Of a DNA stretch of 15,552 bases, positions 1 through 6,554 are shown one piece after another. Numbering within the stretch: the stretch's first letter is position 1; the number at the start of each line of letters is the position of its first letter. The DNA comes from CAZWSC01 sp964636385. GTDB lineage: Bacteria; Eisenbacteria; RBG-16-71-46; CAIMUX01. Under the pieces are notes generated by a model, which was not told the origin of the DNA, made no database searches, and saw nothing but the letters and a program-made list of their open reading frames with translations. The position numbers were made by a program, and so were the translations under genes. The DNA lies in contig CAZWSC010000016.1 in assembly GCA_964636385.1 (NCBI GenBank), forward strand, positions 1 to 15,552, given 5' to 3'.

Positions 1-693
1 GCCTTCGACGGTGAAGTAGCCGAGCTGGTCCACATCCTTGTTGTCGCAGAACGGACAGCTTATACGGGTGTGGCTCCACTGCGTCCTGCAAAGCCAGCAA
101 TTCAGCAGCTTCGCGTTGTCTTCCTTGCGGAAAATGCCGTAGTGAGGCTTCTGGCCGCACGTGGGACACTTCCCCCCGTCGTAGAGGTCCAGTCGCACGG
201 ACTCCGAGACTCCGCCGAGCAGCTGCCGGTAGAACGAAGAAAGCGTCACGGTGAACAGAAAAGCCGCCATGTCGTTCGCCAGAACGCCCGCATCCGCCAG
301 GGCCCGGCGGAACTCGAGGGCCTCCTCGACGCTTACGTCACTGCCGGAGCGGGCGATGAAGCTGTCGCACCCCCGCCGCAGATCTTCAACAACGCCGGAG
401 AGATCCGGGTTGGATGCCGTCATCTCAGAGGCGGCGAGGAGAAGGAGTTCGGTGAACTTCGCGGTGTCGATGCGGGGCCTGAGGCCCAGCGACCTGCCCG
501 CACGCAGCTCTTCCTCTGCGGACTGCGCGTCGGGCGCCGGCATGGGAGGCGTCGGAGATGCTTCGACAAACCTCCCGACTGCGTCGTATACGGCCCCGAA
601 GAATGGGCACGCGTCGTCAAGACTTCTGTATATGAGGCTGCATCTGCCAAGCTCGGCCTTCCAGCCCTTGATTACTCCTGTGGACGCAGCCAT
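1..693 (-). CDS. fdhE: FdhE-like formate dehydrogenase accessory protein (3' end beyond window)
   Basis: Read on the minus strand, 231 codons are open from an ATG at 693 to the window edge with no stop, so the C-terminus is missing. Three CxxC pairs are visible: C176/C179 (KCPTCGQKPHYG), C199/C202 (NCWLCRTQWSH) and C213/C216 (ISCPFCDN). This CPxCGxxP...CxLC...W...CPxC series is the rubredoxin-like metal-binding signature of FdhE, a cytoplasmic protein needed to mature or activate molybdenum/tungsten formate dehydrogenases. The first ~165 residues are helical and poorly conserved, as in the family. E. coli FdhE is about 309 aa, so roughly 70-80 residues are probably missing. AGGAG lies 4 nt before the ATG and supports this start; an in-frame GTG at 708 is less well placed. 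The gene is divergent from the mrp operon and matches the FdhD and MobA genes on its far side. FdhE family membership is well supported; the formate dehydrogenase it serves is not in view. Confidence 0.88.
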   Translation of the reverse strand, partial: MAASTGVIKGWKAELGRCSLIYRSLDDACPFFGAVYDAVGRFVEASPTPPMPAPDAQSAEEELRAGRSLGLRPRIDTAKFTELLLLAASEMTASNPDLSGVVEDLRRGCDSFIARSGSDVSVEEALEFRRALADAGVLANDMAAFLFTVTLSSFYRQLLGGVSESVRLDLYDGGKCPTCGQKPHYGIFRKEDNAKLLNCWLCRTQWSHTRISCPFCDNKDVDQLGYFTVEG

Positions 694-890
694 GGCACTC
701 CTGATCACATAACGGGACCACTCGCCCGGCCGTGGGCCGAACCGTCCGGCAGGGGCCCGGAAGGTCTGCAAGAGCGGATCGCACCGAGCCGCTCGAAGCA
801 TGCTACGAGAGCCCCATCTTGTTGTCAAGTTCGGCCTTCTCCCTTCAGGCACGGTCTACTGCTTGCGAAGACGCACAGGGAGGCCCTATT
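694..890. other. Divergent intergenic region between fdhE and the mrp operon
   Basis: This 197-nt stretch separates divergent fdhE and mrpE and must hold the promoters of both, but no convincing -35/-10 pair was found on either strand. Two small inverted repeats are visible. CGGCC/GGCCG (727-731 and 735-739) has a 3-nt loop. GAGCGG/CCGCTC (772-777 and 789-794) has an 11-nt loop. The second could be an operator or 5'-UTR hairpin for mrpE, but nothing in the sequence shows that. Translation on the plus strand continues open through part of this stretch without any recognisable protein. Confidence 0.5.
878..883 (+). promoter_or_regulatory. Shine-Dalgarno site choosing the mrpE start
   Basis: GGGAGG lies 7 nt before the ATG at 891. 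It is the best start signal for mrpE, whose frame is open much further upstream (from 732 or before) and whose conserved region begins only about 55 residues later. Candidate starts at 915 (ATG) and 942 (TTG) have weaker upstream sequence. Confidence 0.6.
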
Positions 891-1553
891 ATGCCGACGG
901 CTCGTGTCGCCCGGATGAGTTCGGGGGGAGTAACGCCGTCGTTGACAAGATTCTGGGCAGCTGCATTGTCCGGCATCCGCCTGGAGGCCTCTGTCGGCGA
1001 CGCAACTGCCGTGGGGACGGGATTGATTCTAGCGACCACTGCCGTCACATTCCGGGGCCTGACGCCTCTGGCGCTGGTTCTCTTCATCATCTGGATGGCC
1101 GTCAGCGGCCAGACTGCCTGGATCCAGCTGATCCTCGGGGCGGTCCTGGCATACTTCATCGCCGGGCTCTCACACTACCTCGTGAGGGAGCGCTTCCACC
1201 AACTCCTCAAAGCCGCCATGATCCTGCGGTTGCCCCTCTTCTGCATCCTTCTGTTCCGGGAGATCATCCTGGCGAACTGGGATGTTCTGAGGCGAACCTT
1301 CTCCCCCCGCCTGCCCATCAGCCCGCGGATCGCATCGTTCGAATCCTTCCTGAGTTCCGATCTCGCCAGGACCACGCTGGCCAACTGCATCACGCTTACT
1401 CCGGGGACGGTGACCCTGGAGGTCGACGGCTCCCGATTCCATGTCCACTGCATCTCCCGGGAGCAGGAGATAGCGCTTCAGGGGGGGCGGATGGAGCGCC
1501 TTGTGGCCTGGCTGTTCGCCGACGGACCGGCGGAGTCTAGGAGGCCCCGGTGA
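891..1553 (+). CDS. mrpE: MrpE/MnhE (MbhA-type) antiporter subunit with N-terminal extension
   Basis: 220 aa if started at the ATG at 891. The conserved part starts near residue 56 with two membrane segments (LALVLFIIWMAVSG and IQLILGAVLAYFIAGL). It continues with the MrpE hallmark around LRLPLFCILLFREIILANWDVLRR, and then the soluble domain holding LANCITLTPGTVTLEVDG and VHCI. Family members are usually about 160 aa. The first ~55 residues are therefore an extension that includes one extra hydrophobic stretch (GTGLILATTAVTF), or else the real start is further in. MrpE is a small membrane subunit of multisubunit Na+/H+ antiporters and of Mbh-type complexes, where it is called MbhA. The gene opens the operon, and its TGA overlaps the GTG of mrpF in GTGA. 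Family assignment is firm; the start is less sure. Confidence 0.87.
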   Translation: MPTARVARMSSGGVTPSLTRFWAAALSGIRLEASVGDATAVGTGLILATTAVTFRGLTPLALVLFIIWMAVSGQTAWIQLILGAVLAYFIAGLSHYLVRERFHQLLKAAMILRLPLFCILLFREIILANWDVLRRTFSPRLPISPRIASFESFLSSDLARTTLANCITLTPGTVTLEVDGSRFHVHCISREQEIALQGGRMERLVAWLFADGPAESRRPR

Positions 1554-1822
1554 ACACGTTTCTGCTGGCCGTGGCGGTCGCCCTGATCCTGAACTCCCTG
1601 GTCAGCTCCTACCGGCTCATCAGGGGACCCACCCTGCAGGATCGCCTCATTGGGGTGAACTTCATCAACACGCAGGCCCTGGTGGTGCTGCTGCTGCTCT
1701 TCTTCACGGCCGAGCGGCCGAACCTGTACCTGGACATCGCGGTCCTGTACGCGCTGCTCAACCTGGTTCTCACGGTCACCCTTTCACGCTACCTGGAGAC
1801 TGGGAGGCGACCGCTTGAGTGA
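1550..1822 (+). CDS. mrpF: MrpF/MnhF (MbhB-type) antiporter subunit
   Basis: 90 aa, about the normal size for the family, starting at a GTG that overlaps the mrpE stop by 4 nt. Three membrane helices are evident. The signature RGPTLQDRLIGVN (residues 25-37) and the third helix LDIAVLYALLN with a membrane aspartate (D62) are typical of MrpF. MrpF is a small integral subunit required for assembly and activity of Mrp antiporters and corresponds to MbhB in membrane-bound hydrogenases. It sits between mrpE and mrpG in the usual E-F-G order and overlaps mrpG by 8 nt, which suggests coupled translation. Confidence 0.93.
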   Translation: MNTFLLAVAVALILNSLVSSYRLIRGPTLQDRLIGVNFINTQALVVLLLLFFTAERPNLYLDIAVLYALLNLVLTVTLSRYLETGRRPLE

Positions 1823-2189
1823 AACTGCACAAGGCGCCCTCACGGTGATCCTCTGCCTTGCCGGGTTCGTGTTCTTCCTGGGAGGGACGGTGGGACTCCT
1901 GAGATTCCCCGACCTCTACTCGAGACTCCACCCTCTGACACAGGGTGACACACTCGGGGCGATTGCGATCATCCTCGCCCTCTGCGTGCGGTCGGGGCTT
2001 CAGCCTGAGACGCTGAAGCTGCTCTCGATCATCCTGTTTCTGCTGCTGTCGAGCGCCACCTGCGGACACGCAATCGCCAGGAGCGCATTCCTCGGCGGAA
2101 TCCTCCCCTGGCGCAGGCAGGGCGGGGCCTGCGAGCCTGTGGCCGGCAAGGAGATATCCTGGTCGGCCGGGGAGAAGGGGGATCCTTGA
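1815..2189 (+). CDS. mrpG: MrpG/MnhG (MbhC-type) antiporter subunit
   Basis: 124 aa from a TTG start. The TTG is chosen because GGGAGG (1802-1807) lies 7 nt upstream and no other start fits before the conserved region. The N-terminal ~90 residues hold three membrane helices and the MrpG hallmark GLLRFPDLYSRLHPLTQGDTLG. The last ~30 residues (from about WRRQGG) are hydrophilic and extend past the conserved region. MrpG is a small core subunit at the MrpE/F/G end of the complex and equals MbhC. It overlaps mrpF by 8 nt and the next gene by 4 nt (TTGA). Confidence 0.92.
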   Translation: MSETAQGALTVILCLAGFVFFLGGTVGLLRFPDLYSRLHPLTQGDTLGAIAIILALCVRSGLQPETLKLLSIILFLLLSSATCGHAIARSAFLGGILPWRRQGGACEPVAGKEISWSAGEKGDP

Positions 2190-2431
2190 GCCTGACGGTC
2201 AATCTTCTGCTGCTCTTCTTCCTGGTGGGCACGGCAGTGGCCGTCGTCGCGCTCAGGAATCTCCTGGCCGCGACAATCGTGTTCAGCGTGTACAGCCTGA
2301 TCATGTCGATTCTGTGGTCCGCGCTCCGCGCTCCGGATGTCGCTCTGACCGAGGCCGCCGTCGGCGCGGGTGTCACAACCGTCCTCTTCATCATCACGAT
2401 CCATAAGACCACCCGAAGGAGCGGCAGATGA
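2186..2431 (+). CDS. MbhD-like subunit (equivalent to part of the MrpA C-terminus)
   Basis: 81 aa, TTG start in a TTGA overlap with mrpG, preceded by AGAAGGGGG. Three membrane helices are seen. The motif APDVALTEAAVGAG (residues 49-62), with a conserved glutamate in TEA (E57), marks the MbhD / DUF4040-like family. In standard Mrp antiporters this segment is part of the C-terminal region of the large MrpA subunit; in Mbh and Mbs complexes it is a separate small gene, as here. It belongs to the ion-channel core next to MrpB and MrpC. Its presence as a separate gene, in this order, is what makes the operon Mbh-like rather than classic seven-gene Mrp. Family call is firm from motif and position. 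Confidence 0.86.
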   Translation: MSLTVNLLLLFFLVGTAVAVVALRNLLAATIVFSVYSLIMSILWSALRAPDVALTEAAVGAGVTTVLFIITIHKTTRRSGR

Positions 2432-3174
2432 AGCATGCCGTCGTCATCCTGGCCCTGGCAATGCTTGGGATTGTGCTGCTCCGCGCCGTTGCCGACATGC
2501 CCCCCATGGGCAACCCGGGGAATCCCGACAAGGTGAACGTCATCCCGCGCTACCTGGCCGTGGGGGACAGCGAAGCCGGGGCGACGAACCTGGTGACAAG
2601 CGTCATACTGAACTACCGCGGATACGACACGCTGGTGGAGGTCACCGTGATCTTCGCCTCCCTCTGCGCCGTCATCACACTGCTCGGACGCGAAAGAAAG
2701 GGGATATGCCGCTCGCAGCTCGACAACTCCTCGATTCTTCCCTCCACGGTTGTCCGAACGGTGGTGCACCTCCTTGCGCCCGTGATCCTGCTCTTCGCGG
2801 CCTATACGATGATCCAGGGCAAGTTCTCACCAGGAGGGGGCTTTCAGGGCGGTGCGGTGATCGGTGCCAGCGTGATTATCTTCACGATCGCCTTCGGCCT
2901 GCCGGAATCGACCCGCAGGATCGGTCGAAGGCTGAGGGCCCCCCTCGAGAGCTTCGCCGTCCTCATCTTCATGGGCATAGGGATCACGGGTATTGCCCTC
3001 GGGGCCAACTTCATGACCCTGATCCTGCCCGGGCTCTCTGCGACCGCCGCCGGCAGCGCACGGGCGTTTCTGATGATCCTGATGGAGTTCGCCATCGGAA
3101 TGGCCGGCGGGGTCATCCTGACATCGATCGTCTTCGCGATGATCAGGGAGGACGAGGATGTCGGCGCTTCTTGA
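2428..3174 (+). CDS. Fused MbhE-like and MrpB/MnhB (MbhF-type) subunit
   Basis: 248 aa from an ATG in an ATGA overlap with the preceding gene. Residues 1-90 resemble MbhE, the last part of MrpA: a membrane helix, then a loop with VNVIPRYL and the block running from SEAGATNLVTS to YRGYDTLVEVTVIF (48-76). Residues 105-240 are MrpB: four helices and the hallmark GKFSPGGGFQGGAV (131-144). MbhE and MbhF are usually separate proteins in archaeal hydrogenases, while in Mrp the MbhE part belongs to MrpA. Here the E and B parts are one polypeptide with a short linker (about 88-105). The role is a structural and ion-path subunit of the membrane complex. It overlaps mrpC by 17 nt. Confidence 0.87.
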   Translation: MKHAVVILALAMLGIVLLRAVADMPPMGNPGNPDKVNVIPRYLAVGDSEAGATNLVTSVILNYRGYDTLVEVTVIFASLCAVITLLGRERKGICRSQLDNSSILPSTVVRTVVHLLAPVILLFAAYTMIQGKFSPGGGFQGGAVIGASVIIFTIAFGLPESTRRIGRRLRAPLESFAVLIFMGIGITGIALGANFMTLILPGLSATAAGSARAFLMILMEFAIGMAGGVILTSIVFAMIREDEDVGAS

Positions 3175-3526
3175 CAACATGAACTACACGGCGGCCATCA
3201 TCCTCTTCCTGGTGGGTCTCTACACCGTTGCGGCCACTCCCAACCTGATCAAGAAGATCATGGGCATCAACATCATGGAGACGGCCGTTTTCCTCTTCAT
3301 CGTGTCGATAGGATACCTTGACGGAGGCGCCGCACCCGTGGTGGACGGTTCGCCCAATGCCGGCATGGTCAACCCGATCCCACAGGCCCTTATCCTGACC
3401 GGCATCGTCGTGGCAGTGAGCATCACGGCCGTCGGCCTGGCCATCTGCATAATGCTCTACAGGCGCTTCGGCACCCTCGACGCCCGCGAGATCCACCGTG
3501 CGGCAGACGGCAGGGAGGCAGCTTGA
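3158..3526 (+). CDS. mrpC: MrpC/MnhC (NuoK-like, MbhG-type) antiporter subunit
   Basis: 122 aa, ATG start preceded by GGGAGG, overlapping the upstream gene by 17 nt. It has three membrane helices of the NuoK fold. A conserved glutamate is at E41 (GINIMETAVFLF), and the family's most conserved block, VNPIPQALILTGIVVAVSI, covers residues 71-89. MrpC is homologous to complex I NuoK and provides part of the ion channel between MrpB/MrpA-C and the MrpD-type subunits. Size and order are standard. Its stop overlaps the TTG of the next gene (TTGA). Confidence 0.93.
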   Translation: MSALLDNMNYTAAIILFLVGLYTVAATPNLIKKIMGINIMETAVFLFIVSIGYLDGGAAPVVDGSPNAGMVNPIPQALILTGIVVAVSITAVGLAICIMLYRRFGTLDAREIHRAADGREAA

Positions 3527-5013
3527 GCGCGGCACACTTCCCCATCCTGCTGACCGCCGTACCGCTGACCTTCGCGGCGCTGTGCCCCATTATCGGGCTT
3601 GTGGCAAGGCGGCTGTGCCTCCCCTGGGCGGTGCTCGGCGCGGCGCTTACGACGACACTGGCCTTCTCGCTGATCGGGAGCGTGTCCCCCTTCTCCGCCG
3701 CCTCGTACCACATGGCCGGATGGGAGCCTCCCTGGGGGATCGAGATCAGGATCGACTACACGGGTCTGCTGTTCAGCTGCATCGTCTCGGGCATCGGTCT
3801 TCTGATCCTTGTCTACTCCCGGCGGTATATCGAGCACGAGCTGCCGGCCGAGCGGATACCTTACTACTACACCCTGTTCCTGCTGGCCTTCTCAGCCATG
3901 CTGGGTTTCGCCGGCGCCGGCGATCTCTTCAACCTCTTCGTCTTCATGGAGACCTTCTCGGTCACATGCTACGCCCTTGTGGCCGCCACCGGCGAGGGAC
4001 AGGCCCTGCGGGCGAGCTTCAAGTACCTCCTCGTGGGCGCCGTCTCCAGCATCGCGGTCCTCCTGGGAATCGCCTTCGTCTACGGCGCGGCCGGCAGCCT
4101 GAACATGGCGGACATCTCGTCAAGGCTGGCGGTCACTCCGCACGTCACCGCAACCGGGGTCGCGCTGATCCTGTTCATGTCGGGGTTCGCCGTAAAGGCG
4201 GCGGTCTTTCCGGTGCATGTCTGGCTTCCGGATGCCCACTCCCTGGCCCCATCCCCGGTCAGCGCACTACTTTCGGCCCTCGTCATCAAGCTCGGCGCCC
4301 TCGGAATCTTCCGCGTCCTCTTCTCCATCTACGGAGGAGGATGCCAGGAGCTTCTCGCCGTCAGGGACTCGGCCGCTTCGGTCTTCGCATGGGCGGGCGG
4401 TCTGTCGATCGTGGTCGGATCAGTGATGGCCATCCTTCAGACACGGCTGAAGCTCATGATCGCCTACTCGTCGGTGGCGCATATCGGCTACATCCTGATG
4501 GGGATCTGCATGATCAACCCGGGCGGCCTGACGGGAGGGCTCTACAACATACTTGCCCACGCCATGGGGAAGGCCAGCCTCTTCCTCGTTGCGGGGATCT
4601 TTCTGTACAAGCATGGCATCTCCTCGATCGCCCGCCTGAAGGGGCTCGGCCGGAGCATGCCCTTCACAGCGGGGGCATTCGCCCTTGCCTCACTGTCGAT
4701 AGTGGGACTGCCGCCCAGCGCCGGTTTCATGGCGAAGTGGCACATCCTTCAGGGATGCCTGTCGGAGGGCAGGTATGCCTTCGCGGTGATGGCGCTCCTG
4801 GGCACCCTGCTGTCGGCGGTCTACTGCTTCAGGGTGGTCTACTACCTCTTCTTCGTGGAGAGTGAAGAAGCCCCTCGAAGGATTGACGAGGCTCCCGTGT
4901 CCATGGTTGCGCCTGTAGTGGTGCTTGCGCTCGGGACCCTTCTTTTCGGAGTCTTCTCGTTCCTGGTAACCCCGTCGCTGCGCGACGTCGCCGAGCGGAT
5001 CATGATACCCTGA
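3523..5013 (+). CDS. mrpD: MrpD-type ion-translocating subunit, first copy (MbhH / NuoN-NuoM-like)
   Basis: 496 aa, about the usual MrpD length, from a TTG in a TTGA overlap with mrpC, with AGGGAGG just upstream. It is hydrophobic throughout, with about 14 membrane helices. The residues used for ion transfer in the NuoL/M/N family are visible: E143 (VFMETFS), K225 (GFAVKAAVFPVHVWLPDAH), K256 (ALVIKLGALG) and K405 (GFMAKWH). These match the TM5 Glu, TM7 Lys, TM8 Lys and TM12 Lys. Position straight after mrpC makes it the counterpart of MrpD/MbhH. It should work in the cytoplasmic membrane and move H+ or Na+; the ion cannot be read from sequence alone. A 62-nt gap separates it from the second copy. 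Confidence 0.92.
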   Translation: MSAAHFPILLTAVPLTFAALCPIIGLVARRLCLPWAVLGAALTTTLAFSLIGSVSPFSAASYHMAGWEPPWGIEIRIDYTGLLFSCIVSGIGLLILVYSRRYIEHELPAERIPYYYTLFLLAFSAMLGFAGAGDLFNLFVFMETFSVTCYALVAATGEGQALRASFKYLLVGAVSSIAVLLGIAFVYGAAGSLNMADISSRLAVTPHVTATGVALILFMSGFAVKAAVFPVHVWLPDAHSLAPSPVSALLSALVIKLGALGIFRVLFSIYGGGCQELLAVRDSAASVFAWAGGLSIVVGSVMAILQTRLKLMIAYSSVAHIGYILMGICMINPGGLTGGLYNILAHAMGKASLFLVAGIFLYKHGISSIARLKGLGRSMPFTAGAFALASLSIVGLPPSAGFMAKWHILQGCLSEGRYAFAVMALLGTLLSAVYCFRVVYYLFFVESEEAPRRIDEAPVSMVAPVVVLALGTLLFGVFSFLVTPSLRDVAERIMIP

Positions 5014-5014
5014 C

Positions 5015-5039
5015 GGAGGCCGTTTCCGGGACTGCCTCC
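5015..5039 (+). other. Intercistronic stem-loop
   Basis: GGAGGC (5015-5020) and GCCTCC (5034-5039) form a 6-bp stem around a 13-nt loop, two bases after the first mrpD stop. No T-tract follows, so a terminator is unlikely. It lies in the longest gap (62 nt) of an operon whose other junctions all overlap, and so could tune mRNA stability between the first six subunits plus mrpD1 and the last two. Function is inferred only. Confidence 0.4.
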
Positions 5040-5075
5040 CGCTGAACCTGATAATCCCGGAAGGAGAAATCTGGA

Positions 5076-6554
5076 TTGAGCGAGACAACCAACTCCATTC
5101 TGCCGTCCGCAATAGTGCTGGCGCCCTGGCTGTCGCTGCCGGCGGCTCTTCTCTGGAGACGGGTCCGCCCGGGCCTTGCCAGGGCGGTACATGTTGCGAC
5201 TCCCGCCATCGCGCTTCTGCTCATGCTGCCGCTCTATCCCGGTATCATGGGAGGCGAGATCCTGCATCTGCAGGTCGTGGAGATGGCCCCGGGGATCAAC
5301 CTTGCGTTCAGGATAGACGCGCTCGGCTTCTACTTCGGCCTTCTGCTGGCGGTGCTCTGGCTTCTGGCCGGGATATACTCGCTCGGTTACATCCACACCA
5401 AGGAGACGCGTTACTACACCTTCCTGGCGATGAACCTGTCCTTCTGTCTCGGGATTGTATACTCCGCAAACATGTTCACGCTGTTCATCTTCTACGAACT
5501 GATGGGGCTCTTCGCGTTTCCGCTGATCATACACACCGAGACGGAGAAGGCGCGCAGGGCGGGCACGAAGTACCTCGCGTATACAGTCAGCGCCGGGGCG
5601 GTTCTGCTGGCCGCCATGATACTGCAATCCCACTACGGAGAAACCCTGTCGTTCCTGGGCGGCGGTGTCTTCGGCGCATCCCAGGCCGGGCGTACCGCCC
5701 TGCTGGCGCTGTTCGGGCTATACATGGCGGCTTTCGGCGTAAAGGCCTGCATAATGCCGCTGCACGGCTGGGTTCCCGATGCGCATCCCGCCGCTCCGGC
5801 TCCCGCATCAGCCCTTCTCTCCGGCGTCATCCTTAAGATGGGAATCTTCGGCATGGTCCGGGTTGCCCACGACGTCTTCGGCCTCGACCTTCTGCGGGGG
5901 CTGGGCGTCTCGCTGCCGATGATGGTGATTTCCGGCTTCACCATCCTGGCAGCCTCCCTCTACGCCATCACGCAGGACGACCTGAAGCGCAGGCTGGCCT
6001 ACTCCAGCGTCGCCCAGGTCTCCTACATCATCCTGGGCCTGTTCATGCTGTCCCCAGCCGACGGAACCGTCGGCGGTCTGCTGCACGTCGCCCACCATGC
6101 ATTCATGAAGGGCACCCTGTTCCTGTGCGCGGGTATCATCGTGCACGAGACCGGCAAGCACAACGTGAGCGAGTTGAACGGAATCGGCAGGAGGATTCCC
6201 CTGACCATGGCCGCCTTTTCATTGGCTGCATTGGGAATGCTCGGAATGCCGGTGACCTGCGGGTTCATCTCCAAGTGGCTTCTGGGGCTTGGTGCGGTCT
6301 CCATCGGGCAGGCCCACTTCATCGCCGTGCTGATGCTCAGCTCGCTGCTCAACGCCGTATACTTCCTGCCGATCGTCTACGCGGCCTTCTTCAGGGAGGG
6401 GGAGTTCGAAAAGGCCGACGGGCTTGAAACCTCAAGGAAGATGCTTGTGCCCGTTCTCATCTGCGCAGCCTTCGTCATCATCCTCGGGCTTCTCGTGACC
6501 CTGCCCGGGCTGCCGCACTCCCTGGTCAGTATCATAGTCAGGGGACTCGTATGA
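5076..6554 (+). CDS. MrpD-type ion-translocating subunit, second copy
   Basis: 492 aa from a TTG, with AAGGAG (5061-5066) 9 nt upstream. It is a NuoL/M/N-family membrane protein with about 14 helices. The key residues are present: E141 (IFYELMGLFAF), K223 (FGVKACIMPLHGWVPDAH), K254 (GVILKMGIFG) and K400 (CGFISKW). Spacing matches the first copy, but sequence around the motifs differs (FYELMG against FMETFS), so this is a diverged paralogue and not a recent duplication. With MbhD and MbhE encoded separately from any MrpA, this or the next subunit probably replaces the NuoL-like half of MrpA. The gene's end overlaps the next start in ATGA. Confidence 0.9.
   Translation: MSETTNSILPSAIVLAPWLSLPAALLWRRVRPGLARAVHVATPAIALLLMLPLYPGIMGGEILHLQVVEMAPGINLAFRIDALGFYFGLLLAVLWLLAGIYSLGYIHTKETRYYTFLAMNLSFCLGIVYSANMFTLFIFYELMGLFAFPLIIHTETEKARRAGTKYLAYTVSAGAVLLAAMILQSHYGETLSFLGGGVFGASQAGRTALLALFGLYMAAFGVKACIMPLHGWVPDAHPAAPAPASALLSGVILKMGIFGMVRVAHDVFGLDLLRGLGVSLPMMVISGFTILAASLYAITQDDLKRRLAYSSVAQVSYIILGLFMLSPADGTVGGLLHVAHHAFMKGTLFLCAGIIVHETGKHNVSELNGIGRRIPLTMAAFSLAALGMLGMPVTCGFISKWLLGLGAVSIGQAHFIAVLMLSSLLNAVYFLPIVYAAFFREGEFEKADGLETSRKMLVPVLICAAFVIILGLLVTLPGLPHSLVSIIVRGLV

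Noticed and set aside
942..970. TTGACA followed 17 nt later by ATTGTC, resembling a sigma-70 promoter
   Set aside because: It lies inside mrpE if the well-supported start at 891 is right, and the -10 match is poor.
3498..4865. Long plus-strand frame (455 codons) overlapping mrpD
   Set aside because: Rich in Arg, Gly and Pro, with no family motif, and lying on a gene with all NuoL/M/N signatures; a shadow frame.
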